Of a DNA stretch of 54,922 nucleotides, positions 8,716 through 16,132 are shown piece by piece. The position numbers and the translations under genes are program-made. The notes under the pieces were generated by a model. The model saw only the letters and a list, made by a program, of their open reading frames with translations, was not told the origin of the DNA and did no database searches. Source of the DNA: Synergistaceae bacterium. GTDB taxonomy: Bacteria; Synergistota; Synergistia; Synergistales; Synergistaceae. Where the stretch lies: the NCBI GenBank assembly GCA_030533085.1, contig JAUNJZ010000015.1:1-54922 (forward strand), read 5' to 3'. Position 1 is the stretch's first letter, and each line of letters starts with the position of its first letter.

Positions 8716-9972
8716 TTAGCCTTTCTTCAGCTTTTCAATTTTAGGGATTGAGATGTAGAGGTGCGCTGTGGCGGCGGCGTTCATCAGCAGTATGAGGCAG
8801 AGGGCGACCTTGTATCCGGCGGGGGAGAAGCGGCCGTCCACTATCGGATAGAAGTTCAGTATCACTCCCAGCAGCCACTGCACGGCGAAGGAGACGAGGA
8901 ATATGACGAAGTTCAGCAGCGCGAAGATGCGTCCCGTTTCGTTCGTTTCAAATAGGCGGCCGATGATGGGGAAGGATATCATAGTCATCGTGGAGAGGAA
9001 CATCACTCCGGCCCAGAGCGGCGCTGTGAGCGGGCCGCCGCAGAAGGTGAGGGCGGCGAACAGCAGCGTGAAGAGCAGTCCGGAGTATAGATATAATTTT
9101 TCCCAGGTGAGCCAGTTCAGCCGCGCGAAGAGGTCTGCGAGCACGCCGTTCAGGAGATAACCGGCGGCGATGCCGGTGGAGCTGAGCAGCAGCAGCAGGC
9201 CGACGGCGCGCTCGTCCAGCATGGCGACGTCGCGCAGCCACGGGCCGAGCCAGAGGTAGGAGAAGGAGAAAAGCACAGCCTCCGTCGCCGTTACCACCGG
9301 CGCGACGTAAATGAAGCGTTTGTCTCCGGCAAATTTCAGCATTTCCTTAAAGACCTTTGCGAGGGAATCCCCGCTCGCCTCTCCTGAGGGGCTGTCGTCC
9401 GGCACGACGAGCGCCAGCATGAGCACGGAAAGGAATACCGCGCCTGCGCAGAGCATTATCAGCGTGCGCCACGGCATATATTCCAGCGCGATGGAGACGG
9501 GACGCGTGGCGGCCATGAAGCCGATGCCTCCGAGAACGCTCTGAATGCTGTATACGAGAGCGAGCCTTTTTCGCGGAAGCCAGTGGGCGTAGGCTTTGAA
9601 GGAGGCCATGAGGGAGCCGGAGAAGCCGACTCCCATCAGCGCGCGGGAGGCGAGCAGCGAGAGATAGCCTCTCGCGGCCGCGAATAGAAGCACTCCGACG
9701 AAGGCTATGACGAGCATGACGGCGAGCGTCTTCTTTGCGCCGCGGCGGTCCAGGGAGACTCCCAGCGGTATCTGCGCCAGTCCGAAGGATATCAGGTTCA
9801 CGGAGGAGATGAAACCGAGATCTGCCGGCGAAAGTCCGAAGTCCGCGACGATCACCGGCGCGAGTATTGAATTTATGCTCCCCATGAACATTCCGATAAA
9901 AAAGGCGAAGCCAAAGGGTATCAGCAATCTGAAAAAGAGCGGCGAAGCCAGCCTCTCTTCACTCTGTATCAT
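8716..9972 (-). CDS. Major facilitator superfamily transporter
   Basis: A 12-helix membrane transporter of 418 aa. The first helix (FRLLIPFGFAFFIGMFMG) begins about 12 residues after the start. The MFS loop signature GVSLDRRGAKKTLA follows TM2, near residue 70. The start was placed at the ATG preceded by GGGGAGG. A longer open frame runs back to 10194 inside the ligase gene, but that stretch is basic, shadow-like and has no ribosome site. It is the last gene of a seven-gene operon, 23 bases after the ligase stop, and probably exports or imports the product or substrate of that cluster (inference). Substrate cannot be told from sequence. Confidence 0.88.
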   Translation of the reverse strand: MIQSEERLASPLFFRLLIPFGFAFFIGMFMGSINSILAPVIVADFGLSPADLGFISSVNLISFGLAQIPLGVSLDRRGAKKTLAVMLVIAFVGVLLFAAARGYLSLLASRALMGVGFSGSLMASFKAYAHWLPRKRLALVYSIQSVLGGIGFMAATRPVSIALEYMPWRTLIMLCAGAVFLSVLMLALVVPDDSPSGEASGDSLAKVFKEMLKFAGDKRFIYVAPVVTATEAVLFSFSYLWLGPWLRDVAMLDERAVGLLLLLSSTGIAAGYLLNGVLADLFARLNWLTWEKLYLYSGLLFTLLFAALTFCGGPLTAPLWAGVMFLSTMTMISFPIIGRLFETNETGRIFALLNFVIFLVSFAVQWLLGVILNFYPIVDGRFSPAGYKVALCLILLMNAAATAHLYISIPKIEKLKKG

Positions 9973-9995
9973 ATTCAAAGCCTCCCCCTGTTTTT

Positions 9996-11246
9996 TCATA
10001 CCGCGCTTATGCGCCTCTTTCTGAAGGGCTGCGTCAGCGACTCGCTCCTGCGCAGCTCCGTTTTGACTGCCGGAGGCAGGATAGCCGCGAGCCCGGCGCG
10101 CAGCTCCGTCAAATCCAGAGCGTCGCCGCCGCATACATTTATCAGCAGCTTTTTTTCTCCGTCTTCGTCGGACAGCTCCGCCTCGTAGCGCCACAGCTCG
10201 CCGTTGCTGTACAGCAGGTCGTCCAGCTGCTCGATGCAGAAGCGGCGGCCTCCGATATTTATTCTGTTTCTAAGCCGCCCCTTTACTGCTCCCAGCCTCG
10301 GCAGGCGGCTGCCGCAGCCGCACTTCCCCGCGGCGAGCGACGAGATATCCCCCGTCCTGTAGCGGAAGAGCGGCATTGCCTCGTTGGCGAAGACGGTAAC
10401 GACTATCTCCCCTTCTTCGCCGAAGCCAAGCTGCCTGCCGGAGAGGGGGTCTATTATCTCGATGAGCAGCGAGTCGTGGCGGATATGCTGCGCGCTCTCT
10501 TCCGCGCACTGCACGGCGCAGCCGAAGCAGCTTTCGGTCATTCCGTAGTGCGTGTAGACGCGGCAGCGCCACGTCTCCCTGATAGCCTCCGGCACGGGGG
10601 CGGGGACGTAGTCGGCGCTGAGCAGAAGGCTCTCTGGGCGCAGCCGCGGATATTTCCGGCAGAGGTGGATCATCTGGGAGGGTATTCCGACGATGGAATC
10701 TCCCTCGTTTATCGCGCGCGCCGCGTCGTCAACGTCCGATATATTACCATATATGACGGCTGGTACGCCGCTTTTTTCCACTCCCTCTTTGAGCAGGCTC
10801 GCTATGCTGCCGGGGGTGTCGTCGGACATCATGATGAGGCAGCGCCTGCCGCCGCCGATTATCGGCCTCATTCCCAGCTCAAAGAGGCGCGCGGTGCGCC
10901 GCAGATCCTTTTCCGTGAAGTATATCCTTTTCGGCGCTCCGCTGCTGCCGGAGGTGGGGATCGACGTTACGCGCGCTATATTTCGTCCGGCTTCGCAGAG
11001 GAAGTCCTCCGGCGCGGCCGTTAGCTCTTCCGGCAGTGTGAAGGGTATCCGCGCCAGCGCCTCGAAGGAATCCAGCGCGTCGATATCGACGGAGGCAAAG
11101 CGCGCGGCGGCGGCGCTGTTTTTCGCCATCGCGCGCCGCATCGTCTCCCTTACGCGCGCAAGCTGCCAGCGCAGCATTTCGCCTTCGTCTATCGGCGGGA
11201 GGAAGCCCGTCAGTTCGCCTGTCATTATTTCAAGAGCCGATATCAT
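9996..11246 (-). CDS. Adenylate-forming CoA-ligase-like enzyme (PaaK-related, DVU_1553-type)
   Basis: A 416-aa member of the ANL superfamily in the phenylacetate-CoA-ligase branch. The phosphate loop is TSGSSGAPKR (about 98-107), the A5 motif is YTHYGMTES, the A7 motif is FRYRTGD, and a C-terminal basic KRR near the end may supply the catalytic lysine. A CGCGSRLPRLG segment after A7 is usual in PaaK relatives. It starts 3 bases after the methyltransferase stop. I recall this family (named from Desulfovibrio DVU_1553) as a regular partner of the radical SAM, methyltransferase and redox genes seen here. The acid it activates is unknown. Confidence 0.85.
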   Translation of the reverse strand: MISALEIMTGELTGFLPPIDEGEMLRWQLARVRETMRRAMAKNSAAAARFASVDIDALDSFEALARIPFTLPEELTAAPEDFLCEAGRNIARVTSIPTSGSSGAPKRIYFTEKDLRRTARLFELGMRPIIGGGRRCLIMMSDDTPGSIASLLKEGVEKSGVPAVIYGNISDVDDAARAINEGDSIVGIPSQMIHLCRKYPRLRPESLLLSADYVPAPVPEAIRETWRCRVYTHYGMTESCFGCAVQCAEESAQHIRHDSLLIEIIDPLSGRQLGFGEEGEIVVTVFANEAMPLFRYRTGDISSLAAGKCGCGSRLPRLGAVKGRLRNRINIGGRRFCIEQLDDLLYSNGELWRYEAELSDEDGEKKLLINVCGGDALDLTELRAGLAAILPPAVKTELRRSESLTQPFRKRRISAV

Positions 11247-11249
11247 TGT

Positions 11250-11873
11250 TCAGCGCGCCTCCGCGATAAAAAGTCCGTAGCCGCAGCGGCAGGGGCGGCC
11301 GTCAAAGCCAAGCAGCGCCTCGAGCGCCTCTTTTCCGAAGTCAAATATCAGCTGTCCCCACAGCTCGCGCATCTCCCGCGTATGGTCTTCAAATAGCAGC
11401 GGCGCGAAGCCGCTTTTTTCAATGCGGGATATGATTTTTTCCTCGCGCTCGACGCGCCCCATAACGCCTGAAAAGAATCTTTCCTCCTCCGGCGCGTAGA
11501 AGTCGGCGACCGCCAGCTGCCCGCCGGCCTTCAGCGCGCGGCGGCATTCGGCCAGCGCGGCCTCCGGCTCTTCCACCTTTGAAAGGCTGCATCCAAGAAA
11601 TATCCCGTCAAAATGCCCGCCGCCGAAGGGAAGCGCCAGAATGTCGGCGCAGCAGAGCGCGCCGCCGGCGCGAAGCGGCTCTTCAAGGACGGCGGGGTCG
11701 TTGTCTATGCCGACCATCGAAAAGGCGCTGTTGGCGTTCACCCACGCGACAAACTCCCCCGCGCCGCAGCCCGCGTCGAGCAGCCGCGCTCCGGGGGGGA
11801 AGGCGCAGAGGGAGAGCGCCCGTTTCATAAGCTCGAGGCCGCCGGGGCTGGGAATGCGCGCTCTGTCCTTCAT
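11250..11873 (-). CDS. Class I SAM-dependent methyltransferase (DVU_1556-type)
   Basis: A 207-aa Rossmann methyltransferase with the SAM-binding motif I LLDAGCGAGEF near residue 35, an acidic motif II (VGIDND), and a post-motif with FDGIFLGCSLSKVEEP. The start was placed at 11873: that ATG overlaps the TGA of the upstream radical SAM gene by four bases and has GGAAGGAG in front. The open frame continues back to 11951, but only inside the neighbour. A cysteine-containing C-terminus (GRPCRCGYG) is noteworthy. Tight coupling with a radical SAM enzyme and a ligase suggests a shared biosynthetic route. Methyl acceptor unknown. Confidence 0.87.
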   Translation of the reverse strand: MKDRARIPSPGGLELMKRALSLCAFPPGARLLDAGCGAGEFVAWVNANSAFSMVGIDNDPAVLEEPLRAGGALCCADILALPFGGGHFDGIFLGCSLSKVEEPEAALAECRRALKAGGQLAVADFYAPEEERFFSGVMGRVEREEKIISRIEKSGFAPLLFEDHTREMRELWGQLIFDFGKEALEALLGFDGRPCRCGYGLFIAEAR

Positions 11874-13183
11874 GCAGGCTCCTTCCAGAGGGTGAGATAG
11901 TTTACGCAGAAGGGGACGAGCCGCCCATTTTTCGCGACGTGCAGGCTGCACATGCGCAGCCGCTCCACGTCTAGATTGCCGGCGTCCTGAAAGGCCATTG
12001 AGGTGACGGTGAAGCCGTGAGAGGAGAGGCGGGAGAGAAAATAGTCCATGTCCTGCATATCCTCCGTCGCGGCGGGGGCGCAGCAGTCGCCCTCCGGCCT
12101 CTGCCAGCGCCGTCCGACGAACTCGCGGTTTTTATCGGCGGGATTCTCCGCGCCGCAGCAGCAGCAGGCCGCGTCGTCCCGCTTCCGCGTGAGCGGGTAT
12201 AGCGTTCCGTCCTGTTTTACGATGAAGTCTCCGTGAAAGCCGCAGAGCGGATGGTCGCATTTTGAGGGCTGGAGATTTCCGTCTCCGACAAGGCCGTCAG
12301 TCTGCCTTTCAATCTCAAGCATCAGCTCGTCCAGCGTAAAGCGCGATTCGTCGCGCGGCAGATGAGGGATACGTCCAAGATGGGCCACCGGCTGAAAGTG
12401 GACGCCGCGCACGGCGGGGGACATCTTTACGCCGTAACGCAGTATGTCTCCGACGGCGGCGCTGTTGACGCCGGGGACGACGGTCGGGACGAGCGTCACG
12501 CCAAGATTGTATTTCGCGCAGTTGGCTATCGCCTTTTCTTTTACGGCGAAGAGCGCTTTGCCGCGCAGTATTTTATATATTTCGTCGTCAGTGCCGTCGA
12601 ACTGCATGAATACGAATGAAAGGCCGGCCTCCGCGAGCTTTTTTACGTAACTTTCGTCTTCCGCGAGCCTTATTCCGTTGCTGTTGAGCTGCACATATTT
12701 GCAGCCAAGCTCTTTTGCGGCGGCGACGAGCTCCGGCAGGTCGTCTCTCATCGTCGGCTCGCCGCCGCTGAGCTGGACGAGCGTCTTTCCTGGCACGATG
12801 AAGCCGGCCATCTCGCGGCGCAGCTCTTCAAAGGGAATATCCGGGCCGTTCTTCTTATCGGCGAAGCAGTAGCGGCAATGCAGATTGCAGCGCTCCGTCA
12901 CCTCCAGCACGACGCAGCATGTGTCGTTCTTGTGTTCGGGGCACAGCCCCCCTTCGGCGCAGGCCGAGGGGCAGCGTTCGCTCTCCCCCTCTTTCAGCTC
13001 CTCCGCCTCTCCGTACCAGCTAAAGATGCTTTTTTTATTCTTCCATATCAATACGGAAAAATCCCCGTCCTCGGGGCAGCTCTTTTCCAGCCATGTCGCG
13101 CCGTTTTTCACCACGATGCGCGCGTCGAGCCGCCGGCCGCAGACGGGGCAGACGCTGTATGTCCTGCGTATGACCTTTTCCAT
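11870..13183 (-). CDS. Radical SAM enzyme (TrsS-type, class D-like)
   Basis: A 437-aa radical SAM protein. The cluster-binding motif is Cys99-x3-Cys103-x2-Cys106 (CNLHCRYC). It is preceded by a zinc-ribbon-like N-terminus (CPVC at 12-15, CPEDGD near 36) like those of Tes/MJ0619-type pterin- or lipid-modifying radical SAM enzymes. The GGEPTMRDDL motif and many extra cysteines follow, including a CCCC run near 325 and CC near 360. Related proteins are annotated as radical SAM (seleno)proteins, with Cys or Sec at such a site. All positions here read as Cys. It starts 8 bases after the small CxxC gene and overlaps the methyltransferase by 4. The reaction is unknown. Confidence 0.88.
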   Translation of the reverse strand: MEKVIRRTYSVCPVCGRRLDARIVVKNGATWLEKSCPEDGDFSVLIWKNKKSIFSWYGEAEELKEGESERCPSACAEGGLCPEHKNDTCCVVLEVTERCNLHCRYCFADKKNGPDIPFEELRREMAGFIVPGKTLVQLSGGEPTMRDDLPELVAAAKELGCKYVQLNSNGIRLAEDESYVKKLAEAGLSFVFMQFDGTDDEIYKILRGKALFAVKEKAIANCAKYNLGVTLVPTVVPGVNSAAVGDILRYGVKMSPAVRGVHFQPVAHLGRIPHLPRDESRFTLDELMLEIERQTDGLVGDGNLQPSKCDHPLCGFHGDFIVKQDGTLYPLTRKRDDAACCCCGAENPADKNREFVGRRWQRPEGDCCAPAATEDMQDMDYFLSRLSSHGFTVTSMAFQDAGNLDVERLRMCSLHVAKNGRLVPFCVNYLTLWKEPA

Positions 13184-13191
13184 TTTATCCC

Positions 13192-13386
13192 CTACTTATC
13201 CTCTATGGAGACTTCTACCTGCGTCATCTTTCCCTTCGCGAGGCTCTCCGGTATAAATACCTGACCGCAGGAGGGGCAGCGCTGAACCTCCGTGTTGAAG
13301 GAATGATCGAGATAGCTGAAATATGCCTTGTGCATTTCCAGCTCCACGCCGCATCTGTTACACATCAGCTTTTTGTTTTCTTCCAT
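13192..13386 (-). CDS. Small two-CxxC redox/zinc protein (DVU_1557-type)
   Basis: A 64-aa protein with two CxxC pairs (CNRC at 9-12, CPSC near 38-41), typical of a zinc ribbon or rubredoxin-like metal site. GGAGGAGG six bases before the ATG makes the start firm. Its first 29 bases overlap the end of the dicluster flavoprotein gene, so the two are translationally coupled. I recall the family as a fixed member of this gene cluster. Its role may be electron transfer or protein binding; nothing further can be read. Confidence 0.82.
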   Translation of the reverse strand: MEENKKLMCNRCGVELEMHKAYFSYLDHSFNTEVQRCPSCGQVFIPESLAKGKMTQVEVSIEDK

Positions 13387-15619
13387 GCCAGACCTCCTCC
13401 AATTCTATCTTCATCCGGTGGGAATAGGCGTTGTGGACGCGGTAGCCCTCGCCCTCAGGCGAGTATTCGACCCAGCAGGTCATATTCCCCGTTTCGCAGT
13501 AGCCGGTGTAATGCCCGCTCTCCGGGTCGAGAAGCTTGCGTCCGGTCTTTTCGCAGAAGGCTATCACGGCGGCCAGGTCGTCTTCGAGGATCTTTTCCCG
13601 GTGCAGCTTCGCCTCTGTCTCCTCGGACATTGTCAGCGCGGCTAATTTTTCTCTGGGCATATCTTCGTTAAGCAGCTCTTTCATCAGACTCTCCTTCACC
13701 AGCTCGCGGTTGCGCCGCCGTTTGCTGTAGGTCGGCGGGCGATCCTCCCAGCCGCCTATGTCGAAGACCAGGTCGAAGAGGTGGCGCACAGGCTTTCCGG
13801 CCTCGGCAAATATATCGCGGCAGTTCGTACAGTAGACCAGATAGGGAAGCGGCTTTTCAGATATCCTTTTATCTACGAGCCACTTCGCGTAGGGCGGGTT
13901 CGCAATAGACATCTGTCCCCCCCACGAACAGCATTTCGCCAGCTCTTTCCCATATTCCAGCTCTCTTACGGAGTATCCGCTTTCCGTCAGCATATCCCTG
14001 ACATTTTGCAGCGTCTCGGGGAAATTGCGGGCGGCGCACGGGTCAAAGAGAGCTATCTCCCCGCCCCCTGAGAGCTTCACGCCAAGCTCGCGGAAGATGT
14101 CGCCGGCCATCCGCCCCTTTATCTGCGGAAGCGCCTCGCGCATCATCTCGCGGCAGGTCGGGCAGCCGAAGATAAATTCCGGCTCTCCCAGCTTCCGCCA
14201 CAGTTCGGCCGTCTCTTCGCAGATCTTTTCGTAAATTTTAACGTCGCCGGACCAGAGCGCCGGAGCGCCGCAGCAGTCAAGGCGTATCGCCGTCCCCGGA
14301 AGCCGCTCGCGCAGAAGCCGGTAGGAGCGAAGCACATATTCGGGGTTGGAGCCTCCCATCTGACAGCCGGGGAAGAATAGATAGCGCGTCGGTTCGGATG
14401 GGGGAGCGTAAAAAAAGGCGGCCCTGTCGGAGCGGGCAAACTCCATATCCCGCAGCCAGAATTCGTGGAAGGCCCAGGGCATGGCGTTCTTCTCGCGCAT
14501 CGCGCGATGGCTGTCGCGCATAAATTTACCGACGTCTATCTCCTCGGGGCAGACCTTGCCGCAGAGGCCGCACTGATTGCAGGTGGAGATGAGGCGCGTC
14601 GCGACTGTGCCGTTTCCGTCGAGCGTGCCGGGATTTATCGTAATGTGAACCTCTTCTTCGATAAGCTTTGGAAATTTCTGGAAGTAGGCCATCATGTCGC
14701 AGGCGCGGATGCAGGAGTCGCAGCGGCATTTGAGGCAGCGCGCGGCCTCCGCCATGGCCTCTTCCTTCGTGTAAGCGCCGTCCGGCTGCGGCGGCACGCT
14801 TTCGCGCGCCTCTACGCCGTTCAGATTGAGCTTGATCTTCGTCGGCGTGTGCGGCTCCGCGCTCTTCATATTGCCGGTCTTGATGTAGCCCTCTATCAGC
14901 GCGGAGGCTCTGAGGCCGTGTGCTATCGCCTCGACCGCCGCGGCTCCTAGGAGCGAGCCGCCGATAAATATGCCCTCGCCGGCGGCCGCAACGTCCTCCG
15001 CCCCCTCGCATCCGAGGCCGAAGCGCTCTCCGCCCTTTCCCGTCGCGACGTAGACGGCGTCGTATTCCTTCTTTATCTCTTCAAGCTCCGTTACCTCACA
15101 GTCGGTCAGAAGCCTGTATTTTTCTCTGGAAAATTGTTCTTCTATGTCCTTCATGAATATATCCGGGGATAGTATATCCCACAGATGGCCGCCGATCCGG
15201 CTCTCCTTTTCATAAAGGGTCACGTCGTACTTTTTGTTCGCCAGCCGCAGCGCGCAGGCCAGCCCGCTCACGCCGCCCCCTATCACGGCTATCCTTCCGT
15301 CCTTCGCCGGCATATTATAGCTGTTGGGGGCTGTCCTCGTCGCGTAGGCGACCGCCGCCTGCTCCAGCCGTTTCAGCTCTACAGCGCCGCCGCTTTCTCC
15401 GCGCGGACATTTTTCGCGGCAGCGTTCATCGCACAGCGCCGCGACGATTCGCGGAAAGGCGACGGCGTTTGTGTAGAATCTGTAGGCAAGGTTAAAGGCC
15501 CCGCGCTCGACGCGCGGAATAAACTCGCGTATGTCGAAGTGGAAAGGACAGGCCGAAACACAGGGGGCCGCCTCTTTTTCAAGGCAGTCGCAGCGTATTC
15601 TTCTCTTCATATCATCCAT
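13358..15619 (-). CDS. Pyridine-nucleotide-disulfide oxidoreductase / dicluster Fe-S protein
   Basis: A 753-aa multidomain redox protein. The N-terminus has cysteines resembling the GltD-type Fe-S entry (CDCLEKEAAPCVSACP, about 10-25). An FAD/NAD Rossmann motif follows (IAVIGGGVSGLACA, about 107-120), then two cysteine groups (CLKCRCDSCIRAC and CNQCGLCGKVCP, about 295-355). Next come two CCG-type cysteine regions like heterodisulfide reductase HdrB (FFPGCQMGG, DCCGAPALWSG; later DPCAARN and KCCSWGGQ). The C-terminus repeats a short redox-linked domain. It probably passes electrons between NAD(P)H, Fe-S clusters and a disulfide or the small redox protein next to it. It begins 4 bases after the C-GCAxxG-C-C gene. 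Confidence 0.87.
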   Translation of the reverse strand: MDDMKRRIRCDCLEKEAAPCVSACPFHFDIREFIPRVERGAFNLAYRFYTNAVAFPRIVAALCDERCREKCPRGESGGAVELKRLEQAAVAYATRTAPNSYNMPAKDGRIAVIGGGVSGLACALRLANKKYDVTLYEKESRIGGHLWDILSPDIFMKDIEEQFSREKYRLLTDCEVTELEEIKKEYDAVYVATGKGGERFGLGCEGAEDVAAAGEGIFIGGSLLGAAAVEAIAHGLRASALIEGYIKTGNMKSAEPHTPTKIKLNLNGVEARESVPPQPDGAYTKEEAMAEAARCLKCRCDSCIRACDMMAYFQKFPKLIEEEVHITINPGTLDGNGTVATRLISTCNQCGLCGKVCPEEIDVGKFMRDSHRAMREKNAMPWAFHEFWLRDMEFARSDRAAFFYAPPSEPTRYLFFPGCQMGGSNPEYVLRSYRLLRERLPGTAIRLDCCGAPALWSGDVKIYEKICEETAELWRKLGEPEFIFGCPTCREMMREALPQIKGRMAGDIFRELGVKLSGGGEIALFDPCAARNFPETLQNVRDMLTESGYSVRELEYGKELAKCCSWGGQMSIANPPYAKWLVDKRISEKPLPYLVYCTNCRDIFAEAGKPVRHLFDLVFDIGGWEDRPPTYSKRRRNRELVKESLMKELLNEDMPREKLAALTMSEETEAKLHREKILEDDLAAVIAFCEKTGRKLLDPESGHYTGYCETGNMTCWVEYSPEGEGYRVHNAYSHRMKIELEEVWHGRKQKADV

Positions 15620-15623
15620 CGGA

Positions 15624-16031
15624 TCACTCCTCCGGTTCCAGATAGCCGAACTCCTCCAGCAGCTCCCTTGCGCGCCCGTAGGTGGCCTTCATCAGCTCCG
15701 GACATTTGACCGCCTTTTCATAAGGGTCGCAGTGCGTGATATCCTCGCAGTTGACGGAACCATATTTTTCGCAGAGCTCATAGCGGAACCACTCGACCAT
15801 CTCTTTTGTCATCTCGACATTCTTATCGTCAAAGAGCGCCAGCATACAGACCGCGCCGGTGAGCGCGCCGCAGGCCAGGCCGCTGTGCATTCCGTTGCAG
15901 AGGGCGCGGGCCGCCTTCACGAACTGCTCGTTGCTTTCGCCGCGCAGCCTCAGCCCCATTTCGATAATTATACTCGAACAGCAGAGGCCGTCTATCTTCA
16001 GCTGGTACATCTGTTTCATCGCGTCTTCCAT
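15624..16031 (-). CDS. C-GCAxxG-C-C family protein (DVU_1555-type)
   Basis: A 135-aa protein of the C_GCAxxG_C_C family. The central motif ACGALTGAV-C lies near residues 55-66. It is preceded by a CCSS pair near 17-20 and followed by C near 88, 96, 101 and 110. Such proteins are thought to bind metal or Fe-S, and occur with redox partners. It is the first gene of the operon. ATG at 16031 is used, with a possible alternative at 16019 that has GGAAG before it. The promoter at 16061-16066 would give a short leader to either. Confidence 0.83.
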   Translation of the reverse strand: MEDAMKQMYQLKIDGLCCSSIIIEMGLRLRGESNEQFVKAARALCNGMHSGLACGALTGAVCMLALFDDKNVEMTKEMVEWFRYELCEKYGSVNCEDITHCDPYEKAVKCPELMKATYGRARELLEEFGYLEPEE

Positions 16032-16060
16032 CGCCTATCGCCACCCGTCGTCCACAAATG

Positions 16061-16094
16061 ATTATACTGGGCCGTATAAATAATTACACGGCCC
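16061..16094 (-). promoter_or_regulatory. Promoter -10 with overlapping palindrome upstream of the cluster
   Basis: TATAAT on the minus strand (16066-16061) is preceded by a perfect 7-bp inverted repeat, GGGCCGT (16069-16075) and ACGGCCC (16088-16094), 12 bases apart, covering the -35 region. There is no good -35 box and no T run after the repeat. I read it as an operator rather than a terminator. Confidence 0.5.
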
Positions 16095-16132
16095 GGGGAT
16101 TACCTTTTCAGATTGTTTTGCTTACGCCGCGA

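Noticed and set aside
9973-10194. N-terminal extension of the MFS gene
   Set aside because: Very basic sequence inside the ligase gene; the ATG at 9972 has GGGGAGG and leads directly to TM1.
13917-13923. C(7) run in the dicluster flavoprotein gene as a switch site
   Set aside because: Seven-base G/C runs occur several times in this GC-rich window (another is at 11793-11799) and the frame is intact; too short to stand out.
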